A stretch of 64,000 nt of DNA from an uncultured Clostridia bacterium (lineage in GTDB: Bacteria; Bacillota; Clostridia; Oscillospirales; Acutalibacteraceae). Of this stretch, positions 55,669 to 64,000 are shown piece after piece. The stretch lies in the NCBI GenBank assembly GCA_947623205.1, contig CANQGM010000005.1:1-64000 (forward strand). The letters run 5' to 3'. Below the pieces are notes generated by a model. That model did no database searches. It saw nothing but the letters and a program-made list of their open reading frames with translations, and was not told where the DNA came from. Position numbers and translations under genes: made by a program. Position 1 is the first letter of the stretch. Each line of letters starts with the position of its first letter.

Positions 55669-56592
55669 ATGGAATTTGCTCATATTCCCGTCCTACTTAA
55701 TGAAGCAATAAAGGGACTTAAAATAAAAGAAAACGGAATTTATGCCGACGGTACCGCCGGAGGCGGAGGTCACAGCAATGAAATTTTAAATCATCTTACA
55801 ACAGGAAAGCTGATTTCAATTGACCGTGACCCGGACGCTATCAGTATTCTTACACAGCGTTTTAAAAATAACGAAAATTCTATAATTATTAAAGGAAATT
55901 TTGCAGACATAAAAGAAATTTTGAATCACCGAAACGTGGGCAGACTTGACGGCGTTTTGCTTGATATAGGAGTTTCGTCATATCAGTTAAACACTCCGTC
56001 AAGGGGATTTTCATATCACGAGGACGCGCCTCTGGATATGAGAATGAGCAAAAAGGGCACGACCGCAGCCGAAATTGTAAATACTGTTCCGCTAAATGAA
56101 TTGATAAATATTTTGCAGACTTACGGCGAAGAAAAATTTGCGGATTCCATTGCGGCGGGAATTGTCAGAGCAAGAGAGGAAAAACCCATTAAAACTACTC
56201 TTGAGCTTGCTGAAATTGTTAAAAACAATGTTCCTCAGCGAGTAAGGCGTGACGGTCACCCGGCAAGAAAGACATTTCAGGCGCTCCGCATAGCAGTTAA
56301 TGACGAGCTTGGAGCACTTGCAAAAGGACTTGACGGCGCGTTTGAACTGCTTGGCAGCGGAGGAAGGCTTGCGGTAATTACTTTTCATTCGCTTGAAGAC
56401 AGAATGGTAAAACAAAAAATGGCAACATGGTGCAAGGGATGTACGTGTCCAAAAGATTTTCCTGTTTGTGTTTGCGGTAACAAACCCAAAGCTAAGCTTG
56501 TTAATCGTAAGCCTATTTGTGCAAATGAAACAGAATTAAAGGAAAACCCGAGGGCGAGAAGTGCAAAGTTGAGAATCTGTGAAAAAATCTAA
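55669..56592 (+). CDS. rsmH: 16S rRNA (cytosine1402-N4)-methyltransferase
   Basis: HIPVLLNEAIKGL, DGTAGGGGHS. Confidence 0.97.
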   Translation: MEFAHIPVLLNEAIKGLKIKENGIYADGTAGGGGHSNEILNHLTTGKLISIDRDPDAISILTQRFKNNENSIIIKGNFADIKEILNHRNVGRLDGVLLDIGVSSYQLNTPSRGFSYHEDAPLDMRMSKKGTTAAEIVNTVPLNELINILQTYGEEKFADSIAAGIVRAREEKPIKTTLELAEIVKNNVPQRVRRDGHPARKTFQALRIAVNDELGALAKGLDGAFELLGSGGRLAVITFHSLEDRMVKQKMATWCKGCTCPKDFPVCVCGNKPKAKLVNRKPICANETELKENPRARSAKLRICEKI

Positions 56593-56878
56593 AAATTTTT
56601 TCTCTAAGCTATGGACAAACTCACTTATTTGTAGTAAAATATAACAAAGTTGTAAAGAATATTACAAATACAATCAATAGTGGTTAAATCGTTTGTAATA
56701 ACTACATATACGGTTTTAATTATTAATGTTCCGCATTTCAAATAATTGTGTGTTTAGTAAATTATCAAAATTATTAAAAATTTGAAACTTTTTTGTATAT
56801 GTATAAAAGAAAAATAATTAAAAATACAGCGTGTTTTATGAAAGTTTAATATATAGAAAGGCACAGGGTACAGGAATA

Positions 56879-57427
56879 ATGGCATACACCGACAGAAATG
56901 AAGCTTATGATTTAAGCCTTTTTGATGAGGATGTCACCGCTTCTTCAGCTTTGCCGCAGCGCAAAGAACATCAAGTACATAAAAAACAGATCAAACAAAA
57001 GAAAAACAGGATTAATAAGGTTGTAACTCTGCCTGAAGAAGAACTGCAAAAAATAAGGCGCCGCAAACATAACCCGTTAAAGCTGATGATAGGCGGTCTT
57101 GGCGGCGGACTTGTGGCGGTTGTGATTGGTATAATTATTGTTGGACAAGTTCAGATAACAGAACTTAATCAGCAGATAATTACTGCCCAAAATACATTGG
57201 CTGATTCCCAGAGTATTTACACTCAAAATAATATGAAGGTTGAGTCAAAGCTTTCAACCTCAGAAATTGAAAAGTATGCCGAAGATGTGCTTGGTATGAC
57301 CAAGGCGACAAATACCCGAAAAGAGTTTGTCACTCTTTCCGGAGGAGATAAAGCGGAGGTATCGTCTCCCGGCAGTGAAAATATATTCACTCAATTTATC
57401 GACTCGATAAAAAATCTTTGGTCATAA
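56879..57427 (+). CDS. FtsL-like cell division protein
   Basis: Single TM, positional conservation between rsmH and PBP. Confidence 0.7.
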   Translation: MAYTDRNEAYDLSLFDEDVTASSALPQRKEHQVHKKQIKQKKNRINKVVTLPEEELQKIRRRKHNPLKLMIGGLGGGLVAVVIGIIIVGQVQITELNQQIITAQNTLADSQSIYTQNNMKVESKLSTSEIEKYAEDVLGMTKATNTRKEFVTLSGGDKAEVSSPGSENIFTQFIDSIKNLWS

Positions 57428-57585
57428 CATACATTTTAATTTAATAGATATGTTATGAGAGAATGAGAGTTAAGACTGCGTCTTGACTCTTTTTTCGGTA
57501 TATATGCAGGCAAAAATGCCATGTTTTTAATATTTTAAAATGCTTTAAACATAAGATTATTGCAGAAGATTTGTAGTTTTTTGCG

Positions 57586-59874
57586 GTGAAAGGGGCTTTA
57601 CGATTGGAAAGTAATGACAGACCGATGAAAAAAATAAAAAAAAGAGCCGCAAAAGGTCCAAACCAGCGTTTAAGACAGCGCACGGCAATTCTTATAATAT
57701 TGATTTTGGTGTTTGGCTTTGGTTCTGCAATAGCAAGACTTTCCTATTTGACCTTGGTTCAGGGAAGTTCACTTCAGGAATCCGCCGTTGACCAGCAGCT
57801 TAAAGATACCACCATTTCAGCTAAACGCGGTACGATTTATGATTCTAAAGGGAAAGTGCTTGCAGAGAGCGCCTCAGTATGGCAGGTGGCTATGGCGCCG
57901 ACTTATCTCAAAACCGACGAGCAGCGCAAAGCAGTTGCAGAAGGACTTTCAAAAATTCTTGATCTTGACTATGACAATGTGTATGAAAAGACAAAGCAAA
58001 ACAGCTACTATGTGGTTGTTAAACGAAAAATAGAAGCTGACGCACGGGAAAAAATTCTGGAGTTTATTGAAGAAATTGACAAAAAGTATGGCTGCGGCAG
58101 TGTAATTCAGCTTCTTGACGATTACAAGCGTTACTATCCGCATGATGATCTTGCATCCTGCGTGTTAGGCTTTACAGGAAGCGACGACCAGGGACTTGAG
58201 GGTATTGAGTACCAGTATGACGAATATCTTTCGGGGACACCGGGCAGAATCGTTACCGCAAAAAATGCAAGAGGCACGGATATGCCGTTTCAGTATGAGC
58301 AGAATATTGAATCCGAAGACGGAAACAATATTTATCTTACCATAGATGAAACTATTCAGTCGATTTGTGAAAAATATATGAAACAGGGTCTTATAGACAA
58401 CGGTGTTCTCAACCGCGGCGTATGCATTGCAATGGATGTTAATACCGGCGCGGTTCTTGCCATGGTAACTGTTGACGGCTATAACCTTAATGACCCATAT
58501 ACCCTGCCAAAAGAGACCCAAAAGAAAATAAATTCACTTGCAAAAAATAAGCAGTCGGCGGCTGAAAGCGAAGAACTGTCTGCAATGTGGCGCAACAAAG
58601 CAATAACAGACACATATATGCCGGGTTCCGTATTCAAAATGTGTACGGCGTCAATGGCTATTGAAGAAGGAGTTGTAAATGACAAAAGCACTTTTTATTG
58701 TACCGGTTCAATAAAAGTTGCGGACGCAGCCCCTATTCACTGTCATGATACTGCCGGACACGGTTCGCAAACCTTTGTTGAGGCTATATGTAATTCATGC
58801 AACCCGGCGTTTATTAAAATTGGACAGTTGGTTGGATTAAATAAATTTTGTCAGTATTATCAGGGATTCGGCTTTGCCGACAAAACGGGTATTGACCTTC
58901 CGGGCGAGGCAGAGGACAGTTTTTGGGCAGAAGGTACAATGAACGAAGTTGACTTTGCGGTTGCGTCATTCGGACAGAACTTTTCTATTACGCCTATTCA
59001 GATGATCACAGCCTGCTCGTCAGTTGCAAACGGCGGATATTTGCTTAAGCCGTATGTTGTTTCAAAAATTACGGACGCCGACGGCAATGTAATTAAAAAT
59101 GTTGAAAAAACTGTTAAACGTCAGGTGATTTCAAAACAAACATCAGACAAAATGAATGAGATCCTGGCATACAACACGGCAACGGCAGGAGCAACGGCAG
59201 GATATGTTGCGGGATACAAGGTTGCCGGCAAAACGGGTACATCGGAAAAAACCGGAGTTAAGCCCATAAGCGGATTTGAAAAGGACTACATATCGTCATT
59301 CTGCGGCTATGCCCCTGCGGATGACCCTCAGATTGCGATGCTTGTATTTTTTGATACGCCTTCGGGCGGCTCGTACTACGGCTCACAGGTTTCTGCTCCC
59401 GTATTTATTAATATTATGACAGAAGTGCTTCCGTATCTTGAAATAAAAACGGAATACACCGACAGCGAACTTGAATATGTTGACGTTTCTGCCGGAAATT
59501 ACGTAGGACTTTCGGTAAATGACGCACAGTCAGCTGCTCAGCAGGATGGCTTTACAGTTACGGTAAAGGGTGACGGCGATAAGGTGGTTTCACAAATACC
59601 GCCGGCTTCCTCAAAAATTCCGAACGGAGGCAATGTTGTTCTTTATACGGACAACAACAGTAAATCCGAAACAACTACCGTACCCAATCTTATTGGCTAC
59701 TCTGTTTCAGATGTTAATACTGTTGCAAGCGCTTACGGACTGAATGCAAGCTTTATAGGTGCGGCAGGTTCAAATGTTGTGAGTGCGTCTCAGGATATTG
59801 CAGAGGGAACATCGGTAAGTCCGGGCACGGTAATTACCGTAACATTTACGTCTTCAGCAACGCTGAACGATTAG
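57586..59874 (+). CDS. Class B penicillin-binding protein with PASTA domains (FtsI/SpoVD-like)
   Basis: AKRGTIYDSKGKVLAES; PGSVFKMCTASMAIE; KTGTSEKTG; C-terminal PASTA repeats. Confidence 0.95.
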   Translation: MKGALRLESNDRPMKKIKKRAAKGPNQRLRQRTAILIILILVFGFGSAIARLSYLTLVQGSSLQESAVDQQLKDTTISAKRGTIYDSKGKVLAESASVWQVAMAPTYLKTDEQRKAVAEGLSKILDLDYDNVYEKTKQNSYYVVVKRKIEADAREKILEFIEEIDKKYGCGSVIQLLDDYKRYYPHDDLASCVLGFTGSDDQGLEGIEYQYDEYLSGTPGRIVTAKNARGTDMPFQYEQNIESEDGNNIYLTIDETIQSICEKYMKQGLIDNGVLNRGVCIAMDVNTGAVLAMVTVDGYNLNDPYTLPKETQKKINSLAKNKQSAAESEELSAMWRNKAITDTYMPGSVFKMCTASMAIEEGVVNDKSTFYCTGSIKVADAAPIHCHDTAGHGSQTFVEAICNSCNPAFIKIGQLVGLNKFCQYYQGFGFADKTGIDLPGEAEDSFWAEGTMNEVDFAVASFGQNFSITPIQMITACSSVANGGYLLKPYVVSKITDADGNVIKNVEKTVKRQVISKQTSDKMNEILAYNTATAGATAGYVAGYKVAGKTGTSEKTGVKPISGFEKDYISSFCGYAPADDPQIAMLVFFDTPSGGSYYGSQVSAPVFINIMTEVLPYLEIKTEYTDSELEYVDVSAGNYVGLSVNDAQSAAQQDGFTVTVKGDGDKVVSQIPPASSKIPNGGNVVLYTDNNSKSETTTVPNLIGYSVSDVNTVASAYGLNASFIGAAGSNVVSASQDIAEGTSVSPGTVITVTFTSSATLND

Positions 59875-59924
59875 CGATACGTCATAAAACAAACGAATTT
59901 TCCGTCTGAAAGGAACGATAATTA

Positions 59925-60959
59925 ATGGTATATGGAATTTTTACTTTTTGTTCTGCACTTTTGGCATTTATAATTTCTGCGGTGCTGGGCAAATTTTTAA
60001 TTCCTTATCTTCACAAGCTTCACTTTGGTCAGACAATTCTTGACATAGGCCCAAACTGGCACAAAGACAAACAGGGAACGCCGATAATGGGCGGCATAAT
60101 GTTTATTGTCGCAATAGTTGTTGTTACTTTAATCAGTACAATAACATATATTCTTACGGGCGAGAACTTTATTGATATGTATTTTGCCGACATAAACCGT
60201 GAAGCGGTGTTCATATTTGCCGGTCTCGGTCTTGCGGTTGCCAACGGATTAATAGGTTTTATTGACGATTACACAAAGGCTGTAAAAAAACGCAACCTCG
60301 GGCTTACCGCAATTCAAAAGCTTGTTCTTCAGTTTCTGGCTGCCGGAATTTACCTTGCCGTTCTTGGGCTTGCCGGTTACGGCACTTCTACTTTGATTCC
60401 GTTTGTAGGAATGGTTGACCTTGGACTGTTTTACTATGTTATTGCCGCAATTGTAATTGTAGGAATGGTAAATGCGGTAAATTTAACGGACGGCATTGAC
60501 GGTCTTAACGGCTCGGTTACGTTTTTTGCGTGTGTCATATATATGCTAATTGCAAGTATGCTGAGTTATCTCGGAATTACTGCAATGAGCGCGGCTTCGG
60601 CAGGCGCGTGCCTCGGTTTTTTGGTGTGGAATTTTCACCCCGCAAAGGTGTTTATGGGAGATACAGGCTCGCTTTTCTTAGGCGGACTTGTATGTGCAAT
60701 TGCATTTGCTCTTAATTTGCCGGTTTTGCTTCTTCCCATTGGAATTATTTATATTGCTGAGGTTTTGTCAGTTGTTTTACAGGTTTCTTACTTTAAAATC
60801 ACACACGGCAAACGTCTGTTTAAAATGAGTCCCATTCATCATCACTTTGAAATGTGCGGCTGGAGCGAGGTTAAAATCGTTGCGGTATTCAGCGCTATTA
60901 CCGCGTTGTTCGGCGCTGTTGCGTTTGCACTTGTATATTTTGGCGTGGCGGCAATATAA
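59925..60959 (+). CDS. mraY: Phospho-N-acetylmuramoyl-pentapeptide-transferase
   Basis: TPIMGGIMF; NLTDGIDGLNGS; SPIHHHFEMCGW. Confidence 0.97.
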   Translation: MVYGIFTFCSALLAFIISAVLGKFLIPYLHKLHFGQTILDIGPNWHKDKQGTPIMGGIMFIVAIVVVTLISTITYILTGENFIDMYFADINREAVFIFAGLGLAVANGLIGFIDDYTKAVKKRNLGLTAIQKLVLQFLAAGIYLAVLGLAGYGTSTLIPFVGMVDLGLFYYVIAAIVIVGMVNAVNLTDGIDGLNGSVTFFACVIYMLIASMLSYLGITAMSAASAGACLGFLVWNFHPAKVFMGDTGSLFLGGLVCAIAFALNLPVLLLPIGIIYIAEVLSVVLQVSYFKITHGKRLFKMSPIHHHFEMCGWSEVKIVAVFSAITALFGAVAFALVYFGVAAI

Positions 60960-61027
60960 AATTGAATTATATTATAATAAAGATAGCGGCTTTCGCAGAA
61001 TATCAGTAAAAGGAGGGAACGGTCAAT

Positions 61028-62284
61028 ATGGCTCCATATAAAAAAATGATGCTTAAAGCAGATATTAACAGAATATATGACGACGAATATTATTCGGAGC
61101 AAAAAATTAAGGAAGAAAAATTTTTTATACGCCCCTCTCAAAAGCGAAAAATGAGAAATTCAAAATGGTTTTCAATCGGAATGGGAATAGATTTGCCGTT
61201 CTGCATAATAATTTTGGTTTTACTTACAATCGGTACGATTATGATGTTTTCATCAAGCTATGCCTTTTCTTTTTATGTAAACGGCGACAGCTATTTTTAC
61301 CTTATACGGCAGCTTGTATTTATTGTATTTGGTATTGTTGCAATGATAGTTATGTCGTTTTTTAACTACAACAAGCTTCACAGGATAGCGCCCATAATTT
61401 TGGGAATATCATATTTGTCGCTTATTATAGTACTTATTCTGCCCGGCGAAAACGGTGTAAAACGCTGGATCCCGTTGGGACTTTTCAACATTCAGCCCTC
61501 TGAAATTGCAAAATTTGCAATAATACTTTTCTTTGCACATTGGTGCAGCAAATATTTTGATAAAATGCAGTTTGCACGCAACAGCGTATTGCCCGGAGTT
61601 ATAGTGTTTGGCACAACGGCGTTTTTACTGTATGAAGAACCTCATTATTCGGGAATTGTAATTTTGGCAATACTTACTGTACTTATGCTTTATCTCGGAG
61701 GAATGAAAGAAAAATATATTATAATTGGAGCGGTTATTGTTATTGCCGTTGTAGGAGTGCTTGCAGTGACCGGAGGTCTGTCGTACGCAATGAGCCGAAT
61801 GGACGGCTGGGGGCAGTCGCTTGAATATACAACAGAAGAAATGTGGCAGACGACTTGGCAGACGCGAAATTCGCTCTACGCAATCGGCTCCGGCGGCTTG
61901 TGGGGGCTTGGGCTCGGTCAGTCAAGACAAAAATACCTTTATCTTCCCGAACCGCAGAACGACTTTATTTTTGCCATTGTTGTTGAAGAGTTGGGCCTGA
62001 TAGGCGCAATAATGATTTTGCTTATATTCGCGCTTCTTGTATGGCGCGGAATTACACTTTCGCTGCGTGCAAAGGATAGGTTTGGAAAACTGTTGGGCAT
62101 AGGTCTTACCTCGCAAATAGGTATTCAGGTCGTGCTTAACATTCTGGTTATTACCGACTGGCTGCCAAATACGGGTATCAGTTTGCCGTTTTTCAGCTAC
62201 GGAGGAAGTTCGCTGATTATGCTGCTTGCACAAATGGGAATAGTGCTTGCAATTTCACGAACGGCAAATATTGAAAGACAGTAA
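61028..62284 (+). CDS. FtsW/SpoVE-family lipid II polymerase
   Basis: GVKRWIPLGLFNIQPSEIAKFA; LPNTGISLPFFSYGGSSL. Confidence 0.93.
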   Translation: MAPYKKMMLKADINRIYDDEYYSEQKIKEEKFFIRPSQKRKMRNSKWFSIGMGIDLPFCIIILVLLTIGTIMMFSSSYAFSFYVNGDSYFYLIRQLVFIVFGIVAMIVMSFFNYNKLHRIAPIILGISYLSLIIVLILPGENGVKRWIPLGLFNIQPSEIAKFAIILFFAHWCSKYFDKMQFARNSVLPGVIVFGTTAFLLYEEPHYSGIVILAILTVLMLYLGGMKEKYIIIGAVIVIAVVGVLAVTGGLSYAMSRMDGWGQSLEYTTEEMWQTTWQTRNSLYAIGSGGLWGLGLGQSRQKYLYLPEPQNDFIFAIVVEELGLIGAIMILLIFALLVWRGITLSLRAKDRFGKLLGIGLTSQIGIQVVLNILVITDWLPNTGISLPFFSYGGSSLIMLLAQMGIVLAISRTANIERQ

Positions 62285-62305
62285 AAGCGTTACGGAGGTA
62301 CTGCT

Positions 62306-63427
62306 ATGAAAATATTACTTGCCGGGGGAGGCACTGCGGGTCATATAAATCCTGCGCTTGCAATTGCCGGATTTATTAAAAAGAAACGCCCCGACTCTGA
62401 ATTTTTATTTATAGGAAATCGCGGCGGAATGGAACAGCGACTTGTAACGCAGGCAGGATTTGAAATAAAATCAATTTTGATAAGCGGCTTTAAGCGAAGT
62501 TTTACACCAAAAAATATGGTGGAAAATGTAAAAACAGTTAAAAGGACATTTACATCTTCACTTGAATCAAAAAAAATCATAGCCGAATTTAAACCCGACA
62601 TATGCATAGGTACGGGAGGATACGTTTCGGGACCCGTGATTAGGACTGCGGCAAAAATGGGGATTCCCTGCATAATTCACGAGCAGAACGCGTATCCCGG
62701 AATAACAAACAAAATGCTTGCCAAAAGCGCCAAAAAGGTAATGCTTGCAGTACCCGACGCTAAAAAATATTTTGAAAAAAATGTTGATTTTGTCATTACA
62801 GGAAATCCGGTAAGAGGAGAAATTTTGACATCGGATAAAGAGCGGTCAAGAGCGGAGCTGGGGCTTGACTCACGCCCTGTTGTTCTTTCGTTCGGCGGAA
62901 GCCTGGGGGCAAGAAAAATCAACGAATCGGTTGCAGAACTTGTTGCAAGAAGCGGAAAGGACGGAAAATATCAGCATATTCACGCATACGGCAAATACGG
63001 AGACTGGTTCCCCGGACTTGTAAAAGAGAAAGGCGCCGATATTGAAAAATGCGGCAATCTTGACATTCGTCCATACATTGATAATATGCCTACCTGTATG
63101 GCGGCGGCAGATATTGTTATTTGCCGTGCGGGAGCAATTACCCTCAGTGAACTTCAGGCAATGGGAAAGCCCGCAATACTTATTCCGTCTCCAAATGTTG
63201 CTGAAAACCATCAGTACCACAATGCAATGGCTCTTGTTAATGCGGGCGCGGCAGAAATTATTGAGGAAAAGGACCTTACAGGCGAGGTTTTAATGGAAAA
63301 AACCGACAAAATGCTGCTTGACCCGGCAGAGCTGAAAAAAATCGGAGAGAAATCAAGAAAAATGGCAATTACAGACGCAAACGAAAGGATTTATTCGGTT
63401 ATAAAAAACATTCTCGGACTTGTTTGA
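62306..63427 (+). CDS. murG: UDP-N-acetylglucosamine transferase MurG
   Basis: LAGGGTAGHINPALAIA. Confidence 0.97.
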   Translation: MKILLAGGGTAGHINPALAIAGFIKKKRPDSEFLFIGNRGGMEQRLVTQAGFEIKSILISGFKRSFTPKNMVENVKTVKRTFTSSLESKKIIAEFKPDICIGTGGYVSGPVIRTAAKMGIPCIIHEQNAYPGITNKMLAKSAKKVMLAVPDAKKYFEKNVDFVITGNPVRGEILTSDKERSRAELGLDSRPVVLSFGGSLGARKINESVAELVARSGKDGKYQHIHAYGKYGDWFPGLVKEKGADIEKCGNLDIRPYIDNMPTCMAAADIVICRAGAITLSELQAMGKPAILIPSPNVAENHQYHNAMALVNAGAAEIIEEKDLTGEVLMEKTDKMLLDPAELKKIGEKSRKMAITDANERIYSVIKNILGLV

Positions 63428-63490
63428 AAAGTAACAAAACAGACCCTTTTTCATAGAATGTATAGGTATTCTTTTTAAGAGGGTGTTACG

Positions 63491-64000
63491 GTGTCAAGAC
63501 TGCTTGTTACGGGACGGGAAAAGCTGAACGGAGAAACATATGTTCAGGGAGCAAAAAACAGTACTTTGCCGATTCTTGCTGCAACAATACTTACAAAAGG
63601 CGAAAACGTAATTTACAATTGTCCCGAACTTTCCGACGTTGAAGCATCGTCACGGATATTGCGCTATTTGGGATGTGACGTTAAACGGTATCATCACACA
63701 TTGCTTGTAAAATGTGACACCGTAAACAGGTCGGATATTCCCGATGAGCTTATGCGCAAAACACGCAGTTCAATTGTATTTTTAGGAGCGGTTCTTGCAA
63801 GAACGGGAAGAGCAAAGCTTTCATTTCCCGGCGGATGTGAAATAGGTCCAAGACCAATTGATCTGCATCTTAAATCCTTGCGCGAAATGGGTGTGGAAAT
63901 AAAAGAAAAACACGGTTATTTGGACTGCAGGGCGCCGAGAGGACTTGTGGGTGCAAAAATTGCATTGTCGTTTCCAAGCGTGGGAGCAACAGAAGACATT
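63491..64000 (+). CDS. murA: UDP-N-acetylglucosamine 1-carboxyvinyltransferase, partial (GTG start)
   Basis: Hand translation VSRLLVTGREKLNGETYVQGAKNSTLPILAATIL...FPGGCEIGPRPIDLHLKSL; runs off right edge. Confidence 0.92.
   Translation, partial: MSRLLVTGREKLNGETYVQGAKNSTLPILAATILTKGENVIYNCPELSDVEASSRILRYLGCDVKRYHHTLLVKCDTVNRSDIPDELMRKTRSSIVFLGAVLARTGRAKLSFPGGCEIGPRPIDLHLKSLREMGVEIKEKHGYLDCRAPRGLVGAKIALSFPSVGATEDI

Noticed and set aside
40425-64000. Novel systems in the core-genome half
   Set aside because: Gene content and order are ordinary Firmicutes housekeeping; antisense ORFs there overlap strongly supported genes.

Overview
The window holds two blocks. (1) Positions 1 to ~40,423 are the right-hand part of an integrative conjugative element (ICE) of a low-GC Clostridia/Ruminococcaceae-like host. 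It starts inside a relaxase gene at the left edge and ends at a 23-bp tRNA-Ser 3'-end remnant (attR) directly after a tyrosine integrase. The ICE carries a MOB relaxase fused to Sel1 repeats, T4SS-like genes (VirB4, VirB6-like, PrgI/VirB3-like, Maff2/VirB2-like, CHAP hydrolase), a sortase-assembled pilus with a thioester adhesin, a second sortase beside a dockerin/LRR protein, a TIR protein, ParA/ParB, SSB, an octapeptide-repeat protein, and a right-end control/defence cluster: two Xre repressor modules, ImmA, a MazF-like toxin, and an Abi_2/AbiF HEPN protein with an upstream ncRNA. (2) Positions ~40,424-64,000 are conserved core genome: khpA, rpsP, ffh, ylxM, phoH, ybeY, dgkA, era, recO, mutS2, rimM, trmD, HPr, uvrC, rsmD, coaD, mraZ, rsmH, ftsL-like, PBP, mraY, ftsW, murG, murA. 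The strongest candidate for something undescribed is a set of four unannotated loci (A-D) with the topology of the pAD1 par/Fst type I toxin-antitoxin. Each has a 20-23 aa hydrophobic peptide ending in KK, a sequestered SD, convergent promoters, a shared terminator at the stop codon, and short inverted repeats at both predicted RNA 5' ends. Other leads are a ~10-copy ICE-restricted palindromic repeat (one copy in frame inside parB), a tandemly duplicated immunity module that keeps the repressor C-terminus but replaces the DNA-binding half, a GTTTCA-N5-TGAAAC operator array, and promoter-ncRNA-terminator units next to mazF-like and abiF. All calls come from reading the sequence; no database search was run.
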